Assembly: GCF_000427685.1 (NCBI RefSeq)
Contig: NZ_KE386573.1
Coordinates: 3,084,938 to 3,148,937 of the forward strand
DNA: 64,000 bases
Direction: 5' to 3'
DNA from: Haloplanus natans DSM 17983
GTDB lineage: Archaea; Halobacteriota; Halobacteria; Halobacteriales; Haloferacaceae
The position numbers and the translations under genes are program-made. How positions within the stretch are numbered: position 1 is the stretch's first letter; every line of letters starts with the position of its first letter. This document shows, piece by piece, positions 1 to 9,010 of this stretch. The notes beneath the pieces were generated by a model, which saw only the letters and a list, made by a program, of their open reading frames with translations, was not told where the DNA came from and did no database searches.

Positions 1-929
1 AGTGGACGTGTTTTCAGCCGTCGAGCGGATCGAGCGGGGACGGGAATGGGGTCGGGAGCACTACGCGGCCGAACCTGGGGCTGCTGGTGTACTCGTTCGT
101 CCAGTATTCCGAGGGGCCAGCGTGGGTGCAGTCCCTGTACCAGAACGGCGGATGGGAGGCCGTCGACCGGACCTACGCGAACCCGCCCCGGAGCACCGAG
201 CAGTATATCCACCACGACAAGTACCTGCAGGACCCACCGACGAACGTGACCGTCACGGACCGCTCGAACGAGGAGTGGTACGTGCCGCAACTGGAGGGTG
301 GCGTGAACTACGCCACCTTCGGCGAGGCGGGGATGTACTCGATGCTGTGGTACGCGAGTCCGGCCGTGCCGAGAAACGACATCCTGACCCAGCGACAGCT
401 CGACCCGTACGACTACGCGCATCCGGCCTCGGCCGGGTGGGACGGTGATAAACTCTACCCGTACGTGACCGACGAGTCGAACGAGACGGGCGAGATGGGC
501 TACGTCTGGAAGAGCGTGTGGGACACGCCCGGAGACGCTCAGGAGTTCGCCGAGGCGTACCGGGCCATTCTGGAGGGAACCGGCGAGCCGGTCGAGGGGC
601 GAGCGAACACGTGGCGCCTGCCGGAGTCACATCCGTTCGACGACGCCTTCTACGTCGCCGTGAACGGGACGACGGTCACCATCGTCAACGCACCGACCGT
701 CGCGGAGCTCTCCGCGGTGCGGTCCGGCGCCGCCCCGACGGTGGCGACGCCGACGCCCGACGCGGACGGCACCGGTACGGCGACGGATAGCGCCGGGACG
801 GACGGGACGCCGACACCGGCAGAGACGACGACGGCCCCGACGGTGACCGAGAGCACGTCGCCCGGCTTCGGCGTCGGCGTGGTGGTGGCGGCGCTCCTCG
901 TGGTGGCGCTCCGGTTCCGTCGCCGGTAG
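1..929 (+). CDS. Hvo_1808-type surface protein, 3' part only
   Basis: The reading frame is open from the first full codon at base 3, so the N-terminus, signal peptide and any protease-like domain lie outside the window; about 308 residues are visible. The visible part resembles the C-terminal half of Hvo_1808-type haloarchaeal surface proteins (phrases such as VYENPP/STEQ-like and DVTVTDRS-like segments). It ends with a Thr/Pro-rich linker, then the motif PGF, a hydrophobic segment and a final RFRRR, which is a PGF-CTERM sorting signal. Proteins with this signal are normally cleaved by an archaeosortase and lipid-anchored to the outer face. A GTG at 87 is internal, not the start. Function is unknown. 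Confidence 0.8.
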   Translation, partial: WTCFQPSSGSSGDGNGVGSTTRPNLGLLVYSFVQYSEGPAWVQSLYQNGGWEAVDRTYANPPRSTEQYIHHDKYLQDPPTNVTVTDRSNEEWYVPQLEGGVNYATFGEAGMYSMLWYASPAVPRNDILTQRQLDPYDYAHPASAGWDGDKLYPYVTDESNETGEMGYVWKSVWDTPGDAQEFAEAYRAILEGTGEPVEGRANTWRLPESHPFDDAFYVAVNGTTVTIVNAPTVAELSAVRSGAAPTVATPTPDADGTGTATDSAGTDGTPTPAETTTAPTVTESTSPGFGVGVVVAALLVVALRFRRR

Positions 930-959
930 TCGGCGCGAACGTCGCACCCCCGTGGATCG

Positions 960-1325
960 TCACACCCCGTCGACGAAGTACGCGCCCAGATACCCGCCGA
1001 GCGCGCTCAGACCGACGGTGTAGGCGACGGCGACGACGCCGACGAGGAGGAGGACGAAGAGACCGCCGAGGCCGACGCCCATGCCGCCGCCGGGACCACT
1101 GACGGCGAAGAGGCCGAAGATAGCGAACGCGAGGAGGCCCAGCAGGAGGAGCGGAATGGTGGCGATCAGCCCGGAGAGCGCACCGATCCGGACGCCGGCG
1201 TTCGTGTCGGCGTCGTTCAGGTAGGCGGCGACGCCGCCGCCGAGGACGGGCGAGAACGGAACGAACGAGAACACGACGGTCACGACGGCGCCGATCAGCG
1301 CGTGGAGAGTGGAGTCGGAGACCAT
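960..1325 (-). CDS. DUF5518-type small membrane protein
   Basis: A protein of 121 residues when started at the ATG at 1325; the longer frame begins with a TTG and adds only a basic, unconserved-looking stretch. It has about four hydrophobic segments: around residues 8-28, 38-60, a Gly-rich middle segment, and a C-terminal helix. The phrase FSPVLGGGVAAYL near residue 20 is typical of the haloarchaeal DUF5518 family. That family has no known biochemical role. It faces the end of the surface protein gene with a 30-base gap, so the two transcripts converge. Confidence 0.7.
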   Translation of the reverse strand: MVSDSTLHALIGAVVTVVFSFVPFSPVLGGGVAAYLNDADTNAGVRIGALSGLIATIPLLLLGLLAFAIFGLFAVSGPGGGMGVGLGGLFVLLLVGVVAVAYTVGLSALGGYLGAYFVDGV

Positions 1326-1364
1326 GCCGGACGGTCGGCGGGCGGTCAAAAAACGTCTTCGGCC

Positions 1365-1949
1365 CTATCGGCTCCGCTCGATGACGCGCTTTGCCGCCGT
1401 GGCCTTCTCCTTCCAGCCGTAACCCGCCTCGTAGACGTGGCGTTTCTTCTCGACCAGCGCCTCGGGAGAGGCCTCCTCGAAGCCGCCGCGGTCCCACGCA
1501 CCGCTCTCGCGGAGCCACTCGACGACGTTCGCTTTCGTCTCCGGCCACGAGAGACCGACCATCTCGTACCACGCGATCATGGCAAAGACGGCGTTGTCGT
1601 GACAGCCGGGGACGCTCCCGCGTTCGTAGATGGTCTTGATCGGATCGCGGGTCGGCACCGACACCGCCTCGCGGTACTCCTCGGCGGGGAGGAGGCGGAG
1701 GCGGTCGTTCGAGTCGTCGATTCGGCCGTCGCGACGGAGTCGTTCCAGCGCCGCTTGCCGGACCGGTCCCCACTCCGTGACCGCCTCGGGCACCGCGTCC
1801 GCGTCGACGACGCCGCCCGAGAGGACGGCCACCACGTCGACGTAGGCGGCCTCCACCTCGGCCCAGGGAGTCCCTTCGAACCGGCAGTCGGCGTCGTGGA
1901 GGCTGTTGGTCGTCCGGCAGTCGGGACAGGGGTAGTCGAACGTCGGCAC
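1365..1949 (-). CDS. Conserved haloarchaeal protein with N-terminal zinc-binding Cys motif
   Basis: A 194-residue protein starting at ATG 1949. Cysteines at 8, 11 and 22 (CPDC then DADC) suggest a small zinc site at the N-terminus. The remainder is a mixed helical domain with a conserved-looking centre (VPGCHDNAVFAMIAWYEM) and a basic C-terminal helix. There is no signal peptide and no membrane segment, so it is probably cytoplasmic. I recognise the overall pattern from other haloarchaeal genomes but know of no assigned function. It lies next to the translation factor eIF1A with a 57-base gap, which could hint at a role in nucleic acid or translation processes; that is only context. Confidence 0.7.
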   Translation of the reverse strand: MPTFDYPCPDCRTTNSLHDADCRFEGTPWAEVEAAYVDVVAVLSGGVVDADAVPEAVTEWGPVRQAALERLRRDGRIDDSNDRLRLLPAEEYREAVSVPTRDPIKTIYERGSVPGCHDNAVFAMIAWYEMVGLSWPETKANVVEWLRESGAWDRGGFEEASPEALVEKKRHVYEAGYGWKEKATAAKRVIERSR

Positions 1950-2006
1950 TGCTGGGGCCGTGGCGTGGCGTGGACTTAGGGATTGCTGTCCGTCAGTTTC
2001 GGAGTG

Positions 2007-2297
2007 TCACTCGATGTGGCCTTCACGCCGCAACTGATCGGCTTCGGATTTCTCGTAGCGCCACGAGATGTCGGCCTTCTCGTCCTGCCAATCCCAGGGC
2101 TCGATCAACACGACGTCGTCCTCACGGATCCAGATGCGTTTCTGCATCCGGCCGGGAATACGAGCGGTGCGCTCTTTCCCGTCCGCACAGCGGACTTTCA
2201 CCCGGTTGGCGCCGAGCATGTTCGTTACGACGGCGAACACCTCGTCGTCGTCGGGCATACGGAGGTCCCTGCGCCCGCCATTCTCGTCCTCGCTCAT
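2007..2297 (-). CDS. eif1A: Translation initiation factor 1A (aIF-1A)
   Basis: A 96-residue protein with the S1/OB-fold of archaeal initiation factor 1A, seen in the sequence [20 protein letters not shown], then [22 protein letters not shown] and [10 protein letters not shown]. It binds the small ribosomal subunit A site and helps place initiator tRNA. The length matches the family. Start is ATG 2297, with a TATA-like TTTAAA about 27 bases upstream (near 2322-2328 on the reverse strand), so the message is probably leaderless. It is likely a single-gene unit. Confidence 0.96.
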   Translation of the reverse strand: MSEDENGGRRDLRMPDDDEVFAVVTNMLGANRVKVRCADGKERTARIPGRMQKRIWIREDDVVLIEPWDWQDEKADISWRYEKSEADQLRREGHIE

Positions 2298-2321
2298 GCG
2301 CGGGGGTTCGTGAGCGTGAGG

Positions 2322-2329
2322 TTTAAAAC
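2322..2329 (-). promoter_or_regulatory. TATA-like box for eif1A
   Basis: On the minus strand the sequence GTTTTAAA sits 25-32 bases before the eif1A ATG at 2297. This is the normal spacing for a leaderless haloarchaeal promoter. No transcript data support it directly. Confidence 0.5.
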
Positions 2330-2365
2330 CGCCGACGTGTCGTCGATCGGGCCGCTGGCCGCCGA

Positions 2366-3367
2366 TCAGCGGTCGGATTCGATCGCCCGAAGCTTCCGGC
2401 GCCCCGGGGCGATGAGGTCGTCGAGGTAGGTCGCCAGCGCCCCCTTCGCGTCCGCCGGATGCAACTCGCCCGACTCCAGGTCGGCGGCCAGCGACTCGTA
2501 GTCGTCGTAGATCAAGTCGCCGCCGTACTCCTCGGGGCGGTCGACGACGACCGTCTCGAACCGGGGGAAGACGTGGTACTCGAAGATCTGGAGGACGGGA
2601 TTCTCGCGTTCCTCCCCGTCGTCGGTAGGGTCGGGGTCGCGGGTCGGCGGGCAGTACGCGCCGTTTACCTTCTCTTCGACCGCCGCGGTCGAGTCCTCCA
2701 TCGAGATGGAGACGCCCTCGCTCGCGGACATCTTCCCAACCCCCGTCTGGAGGTCGGCGATCAGCGGCGTGTGCAGGCAGGTCGGCGACGCCTCGCCGAT
2801 CTTCGGCAGGGTGTCGCGGGCGAGCATATGCACCTTGCGCTGTTCCATCCCGCCAACCGCGAGGTCGACGTCGAGATAGACGATGTCGAGCGCCTGCATC
2901 AGCGGGTAGACGGCCTGGGAAACGGTCACCGTGTCGCCGCTTTTGATTTCCGCCATCGCCCGCTGGGCGCGCGAGATGCTCGTCTCCAGTTCCAGGGCGT
3001 GCAGGTCGAGGACGTACTCGCGGTCGAACTGGAAGTCGGAGCCGTAGACGAACTCCGTCTTGTCCTCGTCGAGGCCGTACGCGAGGAACTGGGCTTTCAT
3101 CCGCTCGGCCGTCTCGCGAATCTCCTCGAAACTTCCCTTGTCGTTGAGATAGGCGTGGACGTCCGCGAGCAGGACCGTCACCTCGAAGCCGACCGCCTGC
3201 AGGTCCATCAGTTTCGTCGCGGTGAGCATATGGCCGATGTGGAGCACGCCCGACGGTTCGTAGCCGACGTACGCGCGCTTGCCCTCCGGCTCCGTGGCCA
3301 ACGCTCGCCCCTCGTCTTCCGTGACCACCTCGGTCGCGTTCCGGGTGATCCGCTCGTAGACGTCCAT
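2366..3367 (-). CDS. tyrS: Tyrosine-tRNA ligase
   Basis: A class I aminoacyl-tRNA synthetase of 333 residues that charges tRNA-Tyr with tyrosine using ATP. The HIGH signature appears as GVLHIGHML and the KMSKS signature as KMSAS, followed by the GVSISMEDS loop; a Rossmann fold surrounds them. The length fits the compact archaeal/eukaryotic TyrRS type. Start is ATG 3367 with a TATA-like stretch (CCATATTTT on the minus strand, near 3389-3396) about 25 bases upstream. TrpRS is a related family, but the short length and overall pattern fit TyrRS. Confidence 0.95.
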   Translation of the reverse strand: MDVYERITRNATEVVTEDEGRALATEPEGKRAYVGYEPSGVLHIGHMLTATKLMDLQAVGFEVTVLLADVHAYLNDKGSFEEIRETAERMKAQFLAYGLDEDKTEFVYGSDFQFDREYVLDLHALELETSISRAQRAMAEIKSGDTVTVSQAVYPLMQALDIVYLDVDLAVGGMEQRKVHMLARDTLPKIGEASPTCLHTPLIADLQTGVGKMSASEGVSISMEDSTAAVEEKVNGAYCPPTRDPDPTDDGEERENPVLQIFEYHVFPRFETVVVDRPEEYGGDLIYDDYESLAADLESGELHPADAKGALATYLDDLIAPGRRKLRAIESDR

Positions 3368-3412
3368 ACCCTATACCGCGGGAGCGGCAAAATATGGCTT
3401 CCGCTTACCGGA

Positions 3413-4003
3413 TCACGACCCGGGCAGGAGATCACCGAGCGCCGCGCCGATGCTCATGGGAACGAACGCGACGACGACGTTCGCGACGGCGAGCAGCGGC
3501 GTGCCCCAGTCGACGCGCCCCCACGCGGTCAACAGGAGCGTGGCCGTGACCACGGAGACGCCGAGGACGCCCACCAGTCGGCGCGGAATCAGCCCGAAGA
3601 GGGGTTTGTAGACGCGTACGTCCTGAATATCGGCGACGTAGATGATGCCGATGACCATGCCGACGGCGAACAGGAACGTCCCCCCGAGCGCGCCGGGATG
3701 GCCGGTGAGGAAGACGGCGACTTCCCCCGTCCCGCCCTCGACGGCCATCGGAATGCCGAACAGGAGGCTCCCGAGGAGGGCTTCCGCGAGGTCACCCCGG
3801 TCGAAACCGTGGATGACGCGCCCGAACGGGGTCGCCGCCGCGCTGGCTACCATCGCGACGCGCATCGTCTCTCGAACCTGCTCGCGGGCGGCGTCGGTGG
3901 CCACGAGGTCTTCGAGTTCCTGGAGTTCGTCGAAGAGATCACCCATGTCGGCCGACTCGACGCCACCGTCCGTGGCGTCCGGATCGGACTCTCCTGCGCT
4001 CAT
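3413..4003 (-). CDS. DUF2391 family membrane protein
   Basis: A protein of 196 residues from the ATG at 4003; an in-frame GTG three codons earlier is possible. The N-terminal 80 residues are acidic and helical (LFDELQELEDLV). They are followed by about four hydrophobic segments containing the family phrases RVIHGFDRGD, LLFGIPMAVEGGT, YVADIQDVRV and IPRRLVGVLGVS. These match the DUF2391 family of integral membrane proteins common in haloarchaea. No function is established. It is a separate unit between the DUF460 gene and tyrS. Confidence 0.75.
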   Translation of the reverse strand: MSAGESDPDATDGGVESADMGDLFDELQELEDLVATDAAREQVRETMRVAMVASAAATPFGRVIHGFDRGDLAEALLGSLLFGIPMAVEGGTGEVAVFLTGHPGALGGTFLFAVGMVIGIIYVADIQDVRVYKPLFGLIPRRLVGVLGVSVVTATLLLTAWGRVDWGTPLLAVANVVVAFVPMSIGAALGDLLPGS

Positions 4004-4040
4004 ACCCGCCACTCTCGTTCGACGATCAAAGCCGTAGGGG

Positions 4041-6008
4041 TCAGTCCCCGCTCTCGGCGCGGTGCTCGCTGATGATCTGGTCGACCATCTCCGATTTCCG
4101 TTCCCGGGATCGCTCGTCCGCGCGGCGCTCCCAGTCCTCGATGGCGGCCGCCACCTCGCTCTCGCGGGCGACGGCGAGTTCGTCGACTTCCTGGATCGTC
4201 ACGTCGGCCGCGGGGGCGACGGGCACGCCGGCGTCGAACAGCACCTCGTCGGCGGCGTCCGGAAGGGTGCCGTCCCGGAGGACGACCCGCGGATCGGTCT
4301 CGGCGAGGCGCTGTGCCGTCGAGCGCCCGGCGCCGCTGGCGTCACGGAGATAGACCACGTCGCCCGCCGCGAGGCCGTACGCCTCGTCCGCGGCGTCGAT
4401 GGCGTCCCACGTGAACTGCTCGACCACCTTCACGGGGACGAGGTCACGCCCTTGAGCCACGTCGGCGAAATCCGAGTGATCGAGTTTCCAGAGCGTCTTC
4501 AGCCGCTCCAGCTTCGACGCCAACTCCTCGGCGCGTTCGTGCTCCTCGTCCCGCTCCCGTTCCAGCCGGTCCGTCTCGCGCTCCAGTCGATTCACCTCGC
4601 GGCGCTCGCGGGCTTCGCGGCGCTCCTCGCGGCGTGCCTCGGATAGCTCCTCTTCGTACTCGGCGATGCGCTCGTCTTTCTCCGACAGCGTCGACTCCAA
4701 CTCGTCGACTTTGGACTCCAGTCGCTCGACTTGCCGTTCGAGGCGCTTGATGCGGCGCTCCTCCGGCGAAAGTTCGCGGGGTTCGTGGGTCGACTCCTCC
4801 TCCTCGGCCTCGTCGTCGTCGGACAGGTCGCGCAGGACGGCCTCGACGGACGTGTCGCCGGATATCACGCGGTCGATCACTTCGCCGCGGTCGAACCCCG
4901 CCGGCACCTTCCGGGAGATGCGCTCGAACTGGTCCTCGTAGGCGTCGAACGCGAACAGGGCGGCCGCCATCGCGTCGCGTTCGTGGTCGTTGTCGTAGGC
5001 GTGCTCGCGGGTGCGGTGGAGTTTCTCGTCGACCGGAAGGTCGGTGTCGGGTTCCCAGCCCGCGGCGTCGAAGCTCCGGCGGAACTTCTCGACCGTCTCG
5101 GGCATGGGCTCTACGTCCGCGGCGACGACGACGGGACGGCCGCGCTCGACCAGCCACTCGATGACGCCCGCCGTGTCCGCGGTCCGGGTGGAGTAGACAT
5201 CGAGGACCGCGCCGTCGAGGCCGACGACGGCCGCCGCGGTGGTCGTGCCGGGGTCGATGCCGACGAGCACCCGGTCCCGGCGTTTCACCAGCGGCTCGAA
5301 CTCGATGCCGTCGCGGCGCTCACGCTCGATTTCGACGCGGGTGTCGCCGGAGCGTGCCTTCGATACCGGGATGTCCTCGGGCGCGGCCTCGACGGTGAAA
5401 ACCGCGTTGGCGTAGCCGCCGTACTTCTCGGTTATGTCCTGCTCGTAGTCGAGGTTGGCCTCGTCGAGGGTGCGTTCGACCTCGCGGGCGCGGGCCTTGA
5501 CGTTGCCGTGGATGCGCCGGGTGTAGCGGTCCTGGCTCCAGCCGCCCTTGCCGGTCGAGCGGCCGCGGGACACCTTCACCGTCGTCGTGTCGGTGAAGGC
5601 CGTCACCTCGTGGCCGACGTTGGCGGCGGCGAGGCGGGCGGCGGCCTCGGCTTCCTTCATGGGCTTCTTGCCGTACGGGACGCCGTGGCGGGACGCGACC
5701 CGCGAGAGGGGTTCCGGGCGCTCCGCGCCGGTCACCTGAACGAGGCGAGTGCGGTCGGGGAGCCACCGCAGGAAGCGTACCAGGTCGTCGCGGTCGGTCG
5801 CGAGTTCGTAGACGTTGTCCGTGGCCAGGAGGGCCGGCTCCTCACGCTCGATCAGGCGCCGGAGCTTGCGGAACGAGACCACGTCCCGATCGACGTTCTC
5901 GCCGTCGTACGCGACGACTGCGTAGGAAGGGGCGTCGCCGCGCACGTCGCCGCTCTGTACGTCGACGCCGAACACCAGCGCGTCGAGCGCACTCGTCCGG
6001 GCGTTCAC
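4041..6008 (-). CDS. DUF460 protein: RNase H-like domain plus long coiled coil
   Basis: I choose the GTG at 6008 (655 residues). A TATA-like TATTTAT lies 23-30 bases before it, and the longer frame runs through the tandem repeat upstream. The N-terminal part contains an RNase H-like fold with the strand-turn VGIDPGTTTAAAVVG. A long charged coiled coil follows, about residues 400-510 (repeated RLERQVERLESK-type heptads), then a C-terminal mixed domain. DUF460 proteins are conserved in archaea and are predicted to be nucleases or nucleic-acid binding scaffolds, but no activity is proven. It stands alone, read away from rnz on the same strand. Confidence 0.85.
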   Translation of the reverse strand: MNARTSALDALVFGVDVQSGDVRGDAPSYAVVAYDGENVDRDVVSFRKLRRLIEREEPALLATDNVYELATDRDDLVRFLRWLPDRTRLVQVTGAERPEPLSRVASRHGVPYGKKPMKEAEAAARLAAANVGHEVTAFTDTTTVKVSRGRSTGKGGWSQDRYTRRIHGNVKARAREVERTLDEANLDYEQDITEKYGGYANAVFTVEAAPEDIPVSKARSGDTRVEIERERRDGIEFEPLVKRRDRVLVGIDPGTTTAAAVVGLDGAVLDVYSTRTADTAGVIEWLVERGRPVVVAADVEPMPETVEKFRRSFDAAGWEPDTDLPVDEKLHRTREHAYDNDHERDAMAAALFAFDAYEDQFERISRKVPAGFDRGEVIDRVISGDTSVEAVLRDLSDDDEAEEEESTHEPRELSPEERRIKRLERQVERLESKVDELESTLSEKDERIAEYEEELSEARREERREARERREVNRLERETDRLERERDEEHERAEELASKLERLKTLWKLDHSDFADVAQGRDLVPVKVVEQFTWDAIDAADEAYGLAAGDVVYLRDASGAGRSTAQRLAETDPRVVLRDGTLPDAADEVLFDAGVPVAPAADVTIQEVDELAVARESEVAAAIEDWERRADERSRERKSEMVDQIISEHRAESGD

Positions 6009-6030
6009 ACCGGCCGTTGGCGCGCGGGAA

Positions 6031-6037
6031 ATAAATA
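6031..6037 (-). promoter_or_regulatory. TATA-like box for the DUF460 gene
   Basis: TATTTAT on the minus strand is centred about 26 bases before the GTG at 6008. It decides between that start and the much longer open frame, because a leaderless transcript would begin at or next to this GTG. Confidence 0.5.
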
Positions 6038-6060
6038 CTCCACGGGGAGTGCGAGGCCGA

Positions 6061-6233
6061 GTGACCGACGGGAACGAGGCCTCGCAGCGACGCGGCGAGC
6101 ATCGCGAGCCGCGGAGCCCGGTGGGGATGACAGCGTGACCGACGGGAACGAGGCCTCGCAGCGACGCGGCGAGCATCGCGAGCCGCGGAGCCCGGTGGGG
6201 ACGACAGCGTGACCGACGGGAACGAGGCCTCGC
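6061..6233. repeat. 74-base tandem repeat, about 2.3 copies
   Basis: Two full units lie at 6061-6134 and 6135-6208, with a third partial copy of 25 bases at 6209-6233. The full copies differ by a single base (GGATGACAGC against GGACGACAGC). Each unit starts with GTGACCGACGGGAACGAGG, contains the palindrome GAGGCCTC, and is open in one frame, but no start signal or protein-like composition supports a gene. It fills most of the gap between rnz (ends 6245) and the DUF460 promoter. Confidence 0.95.
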
Positions 6234-6244
6234 CGACGACGGCC

Positions 6245-7174
6245 TCACTCGGCGTCCGGATACGGCACGTCGACCGTCTGTCCGTCGCTGGCGACGAAAC
6301 ACTCGCCGTCGAAGACCTCCCGTGCCTCGCGTTCGAGGCGCTCCCACCGGCCGGCGTAGCGGGAGGAGAGGTGGGTCAGCGCGAGGCGCTCGGCGCCGGC
6401 GCGAGCGGCCACCTCCCCCGCCTCGCGGGCGGTCGAGTGCCCCGTGTGTCGCGCCCGGTCGCGCTCGTCGTCGGCGAACGTCGCGTCGTGGATCAGGAGA
6501 TCCGCGTCCCGGGCCACCTCGACCACCGCATCGACGGGACGGGTATCACCGGTGTACACTAGCCGCCGGCCGGGACGGGGGTCGCCCACCACCTGTTCCG
6601 GTTCGATCACCCGGCCGTCGTCGAGTTCGACCGCCTCGCCCCCGTGGAGCCGGCCGAACTTCGGGCCGACGGGCACGCCGAGTTCCTCGGCGCGGGCCCG
6701 GTCGAAGCGGCCGGGGCGGTCGTCCTCGACCAGGGCAAAGCCCATCGATCGGGTGCGGTGGTCGGTTTCGGCGGTCCGCACCTCGAAGTCGTCGGCGGCG
6801 TACGCGACGGCGCCGGGGGATACCTCGTGGATGCGGACGGGAAAGCCGGGCTGATGGCCGCCGGCGTGGACCAAGCTCCGAACGTCGTCCCGGGAGCGCG
6901 GCGGGACGTGGATCGCCAGCGCGTCCGATCGGTCGTTGAAATCGAGCGACTGGATCAGCCCGGGGATGCCGAGGACGTGGTCGCCGTGGAGATGCGTGAC
7001 GAAGATGTGGGAGATGTCGAAGCCGGTGCCGAAGCGCATCATCTGGCGCTGGGTGCCCTCGCCGCAGTCGAACAGGAGGCGTTCGCCCTCGCGGTTGACG
7101 AGGACGGCACTCGGCGCCCGCTGGGTCGTCGGAACGGCCCCACTGGTGCCCAGAAACGTCACGCGCATCGACAT
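6245..7174 (-). CDS. rnz: Ribonuclease Z (tRNA 3' endonuclease)
   Basis: A metallo-beta-lactamase fold nuclease of 309 residues that removes the 3' trailer from pre-tRNA. The N-terminus MRVTFLGTSGAVPTT, the segment LLFDCGEGTQRQMM, and the zinc motif THLHGDHVLGIPG are diagnostic, with later ligands in TGDTRP, HDATF and LTHLSSRYA. Length is the usual 307-310 residues. Start could be ATG 7174 or ATG 7168 two codons on; the longer frame upstream is not needed. It is divergent from the ABC transporter operon at 7272, with about 100 bases between the starts. Confidence 0.96.
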   Translation of the reverse strand: MSMRVTFLGTSGAVPTTQRAPSAVLVNREGERLLFDCGEGTQRQMMRFGTGFDISHIFVTHLHGDHVLGIPGLIQSLDFNDRSDALAIHVPPRSRDDVRSLVHAGGHQPGFPVRIHEVSPGAVAYAADDFEVRTAETDHRTRSMGFALVEDDRPGRFDRARAEELGVPVGPKFGRLHGGEAVELDDGRVIEPEQVVGDPRPGRRLVYTGDTRPVDAVVEVARDADLLIHDATFADDERDRARHTGHSTAREAGEVAARAGAERLALTHLSSRYAGRWERLEREAREVFDGECFVASDGQTVDVPYPDAE

Positions 7175-7242
7175 ACCCCGGCATGCGAGCGGGGGCGATA
7201 AACGCGTGTCGGTCGCGCGATCGGTCACGGAGACCTAAACCC

Positions 7243-7250
7243 TTTAATTG
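7243..7250 (+). promoter_or_regulatory. TATA-like box for the ABC exporter operon
   Basis: TTTAATTG is placed 22-29 bases before the ATG at 7272, supporting that start over an in-frame codon eight residues earlier. Confidence 0.5.
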
Positions 7251-7271
7251 AGACTGGCCCAACGGGTTCGC

Positions 7272-8189
7272 ATGGCCGCAATCGAACTCGACGGCGTGAC
7301 CAAGCGGTTCGGCGACGTCACGGCCGTCTCGGACCTCGACCTCACGGTCCCCGAGGGCGAGGTGTTCGGCTTTCTCGGGCCGAACGGGGCGGGGAAGTCG
7401 ACGACTATCAACATGTTGCTCGATTTCGTCCGACCGACCGACGGCGAGATTCGGGTTCTCGGGCTGGACGCGGGCCGCGAGAGCGTCGCGGTGCGCCGTC
7501 GGACGGGCGTCCTCCCCGAGGGGTACGACGTGTACCACCGCCTCACGGGGCGGAAACACGTCGAGTTCGCGATGCGCTCGAAGGAAGTCGACGGCGACCC
7601 GGACGCGGTACTGGAGCGGGTGGGCATCGCCGACGCCGCCGACCGCAAGGCCGGCGGCTACTCCAAGGGGATGCGCCAGCGGCTCACCCTCGGCATGGCG
7701 TTAGTGGGCGACCCCGACCTGCTGATTCTCGATGAACCCTCTTCCGGTCTCGATCCGGGTGGTGCCCGTGAGATGCGCGATATCGTCCGCGCGGAGGCCG
7801 ACCGCGGCGCGACCGTCTTCTTCTCCAGTCACGTCCTCGGACAGGTCGAGGCGGTGTGTGATCGGGTGGGCATCCTGCGCGAGGGTGAACTCGTCGCCGA
7901 GGACAGCATCCAGGGACTCAGAGACGCCGTCGAGGGCGGCGAGACGCTCGTGATCACCGTCGACGCCGCGAGCGAGGACGACCTGGAGACGGTCCGGGCG
8001 CTCGACGGCGTGAGCAACGCCGCCACCGACGGTGGGACGGTGACGGTCACCTGCGACGCCGACGCGAAGACGGCGGTCATCGGTGCACTCGAGGACGCTG
8101 GCGTCACCGTGAAGGACTTCCAGACGGAGGAAACGTCGCTGGAAGACCTGTTTCTCGCGTACACCGAAGGGGCGGAGGTGTCGGCATGA
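7272..8189 (+). CDS. ABC transporter ATP-binding protein (ABC-2/export type)
   Basis: A 305-residue ATPase that would power the permease encoded by the next gene. Walker A is GPNGAGKST, the Q-loop region follows in the RTGVLPEGYD segment, the signature is YSKGMRQRL, Walker B is LLILDEPSSGLDP and the switch His lies in FFSSHVL. The C-terminal 80 residues form the small regulatory tail typical of CcmA/DrrA-like ATPases. The ATG at 7272 was chosen from the promoter position. The gene overlaps the permease by four bases (ATGA). The substrate cannot be told; family members export drugs, lipids or copper-related cargo. Confidence 0.9.
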   Translation: MAAIELDGVTKRFGDVTAVSDLDLTVPEGEVFGFLGPNGAGKSTTINMLLDFVRPTDGEIRVLGLDAGRESVAVRRRTGVLPEGYDVYHRLTGRKHVEFAMRSKEVDGDPDAVLERVGIADAADRKAGGYSKGMRQRLTLGMALVGDPDLLILDEPSSGLDPGGAREMRDIVRAEADRGATVFFSSHVLGQVEAVCDRVGILREGELVAEDSIQGLRDAVEGGETLVITVDAASEDDLETVRALDGVSNAATDGGTVTVTCDADAKTAVIGALEDAGVTVKDFQTEETSLEDLFLAYTEGAEVSA

Positions 8190-9010
8190 CGTGGACGGCG
8201 GTGGCGCGCAAGGACTTCGAGGACGCCATCCGCTCGCGGTGGGTCGCCGGCCTCTCGGCGCTGTTCGTCCTCCTCGTCTCGCTGGCGGCGTATCTGGTCC
8301 GTCCGGCGCCGGGGCAGACGATCAGTTCGAACCAAGTGCTCAACTCGCTGTTCGTCCGCGACGCCCTGGTGACGACGCTCGTTCCCCTGCTCGCGCTGAT
8401 CGTCGCGTACAACGCCGTCGTCGGCGAACGCGAGTCCGGGTCGCTGAAGCTCCTGCTCTCGCTCCCACACTCGCGGGCCGACGTGGTGTTCGGGAAGGTG
8501 GCCGGGCGCGCGGGCGCCATTGCCGCCCCCATCGCCGTCGGCTTTCTCCTGCCCGCCGCGATCCTGCTCGTCGTCCCCGCGGTGAACTTCGACGTGCTCT
8601 CCTACGTCGGCTACACGCTGCTGACGGCGGTGCTCGGCGTCGTCTTCGTCAGCATCGCCGTCGGCTTCTCGACGGCCGCGTCGTCGAGTCGGCGGGCAGT
8701 GGCGGGCGCCATCGGCATCTACTTCCTGTTCGTCCCGCTGTGGGGCGCGGTGCGGTTCCCGCTCCAGTTGTATCTGGGGATGGGCGGCGGCCCGTCGTGG
8801 CTGCCGCTGACGGGCCAGCAGGTGCTGCGGATGCTCCGACTCATCAACCCGACCGGCTCGTTCAAAATCGTCTCCAACGCCTTCCTGCAGGGCTCGCTCT
8901 ACACCGGCGGGAGCGTGAACATGCAGGTGTCGGCGACGCTCATGTTGCTGGTGTGGATTCTCGTGCCACCGCTGCTGGGACTGCTGTGGTTTCAGGAAGC
9001 CGACCTATAG
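8186..9010 (+). CDS. ABC-2 type transporter permease
   Basis: A 274-residue integral membrane protein with about six hydrophobic segments, beginning with an amphipathic N-terminus (WTAVARKDFEDAIRSRWVAGL) followed by a first membrane helix. The phrase VVGERESGSLKLLLSLPHSR is the usual cytoplasmic loop of ABC-2 permeases of the NosY/YhaP kind and contacts the ATPase. It overlaps the ATPase gene by four bases, so translational coupling is likely. Its 3' end overlaps the oppositely oriented aminotransferase gene by six bases. Confidence 0.88.
   Translation: MTWTAVARKDFEDAIRSRWVAGLSALFVLLVSLAAYLVRPAPGQTISSNQVLNSLFVRDALVTTLVPLLALIVAYNAVVGERESGSLKLLLSLPHSRADVVFGKVAGRAGAIAAPIAVGFLLPAAILLVVPAVNFDVLSYVGYTLLTAVLGVVFVSIAVGFSTAASSSRRAVAGAIGIYFLFVPLWGAVRFPLQLYLGMGGGPSWLPLTGQQVLRMLRLINPTGSFKIVSNAFLQGSLYTGGSVNMQVSATLMLLVWILVPPLLGLLWFQEADL

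Noticed and set aside
2459-6212. Long open frames opposite tyrS and the DUF460 gene (537 and 493 residues)
   Set aside because: They mirror real genes in GC-rich DNA, have no promoter or family motif, and are Arg/Val-rich shadows.
6061-6233. CRISPR array or repeat-protein gene
   Set aside because: The units adjoin directly with no spacers and have no protein-like composition.
6009-6347. Extension of the DUF460 protein through the tandem repeat
   Set aside because: The TATA-like box at 6031-6037 lies within it and the residues are repeat-encoded; GTG 6008 is a better start.
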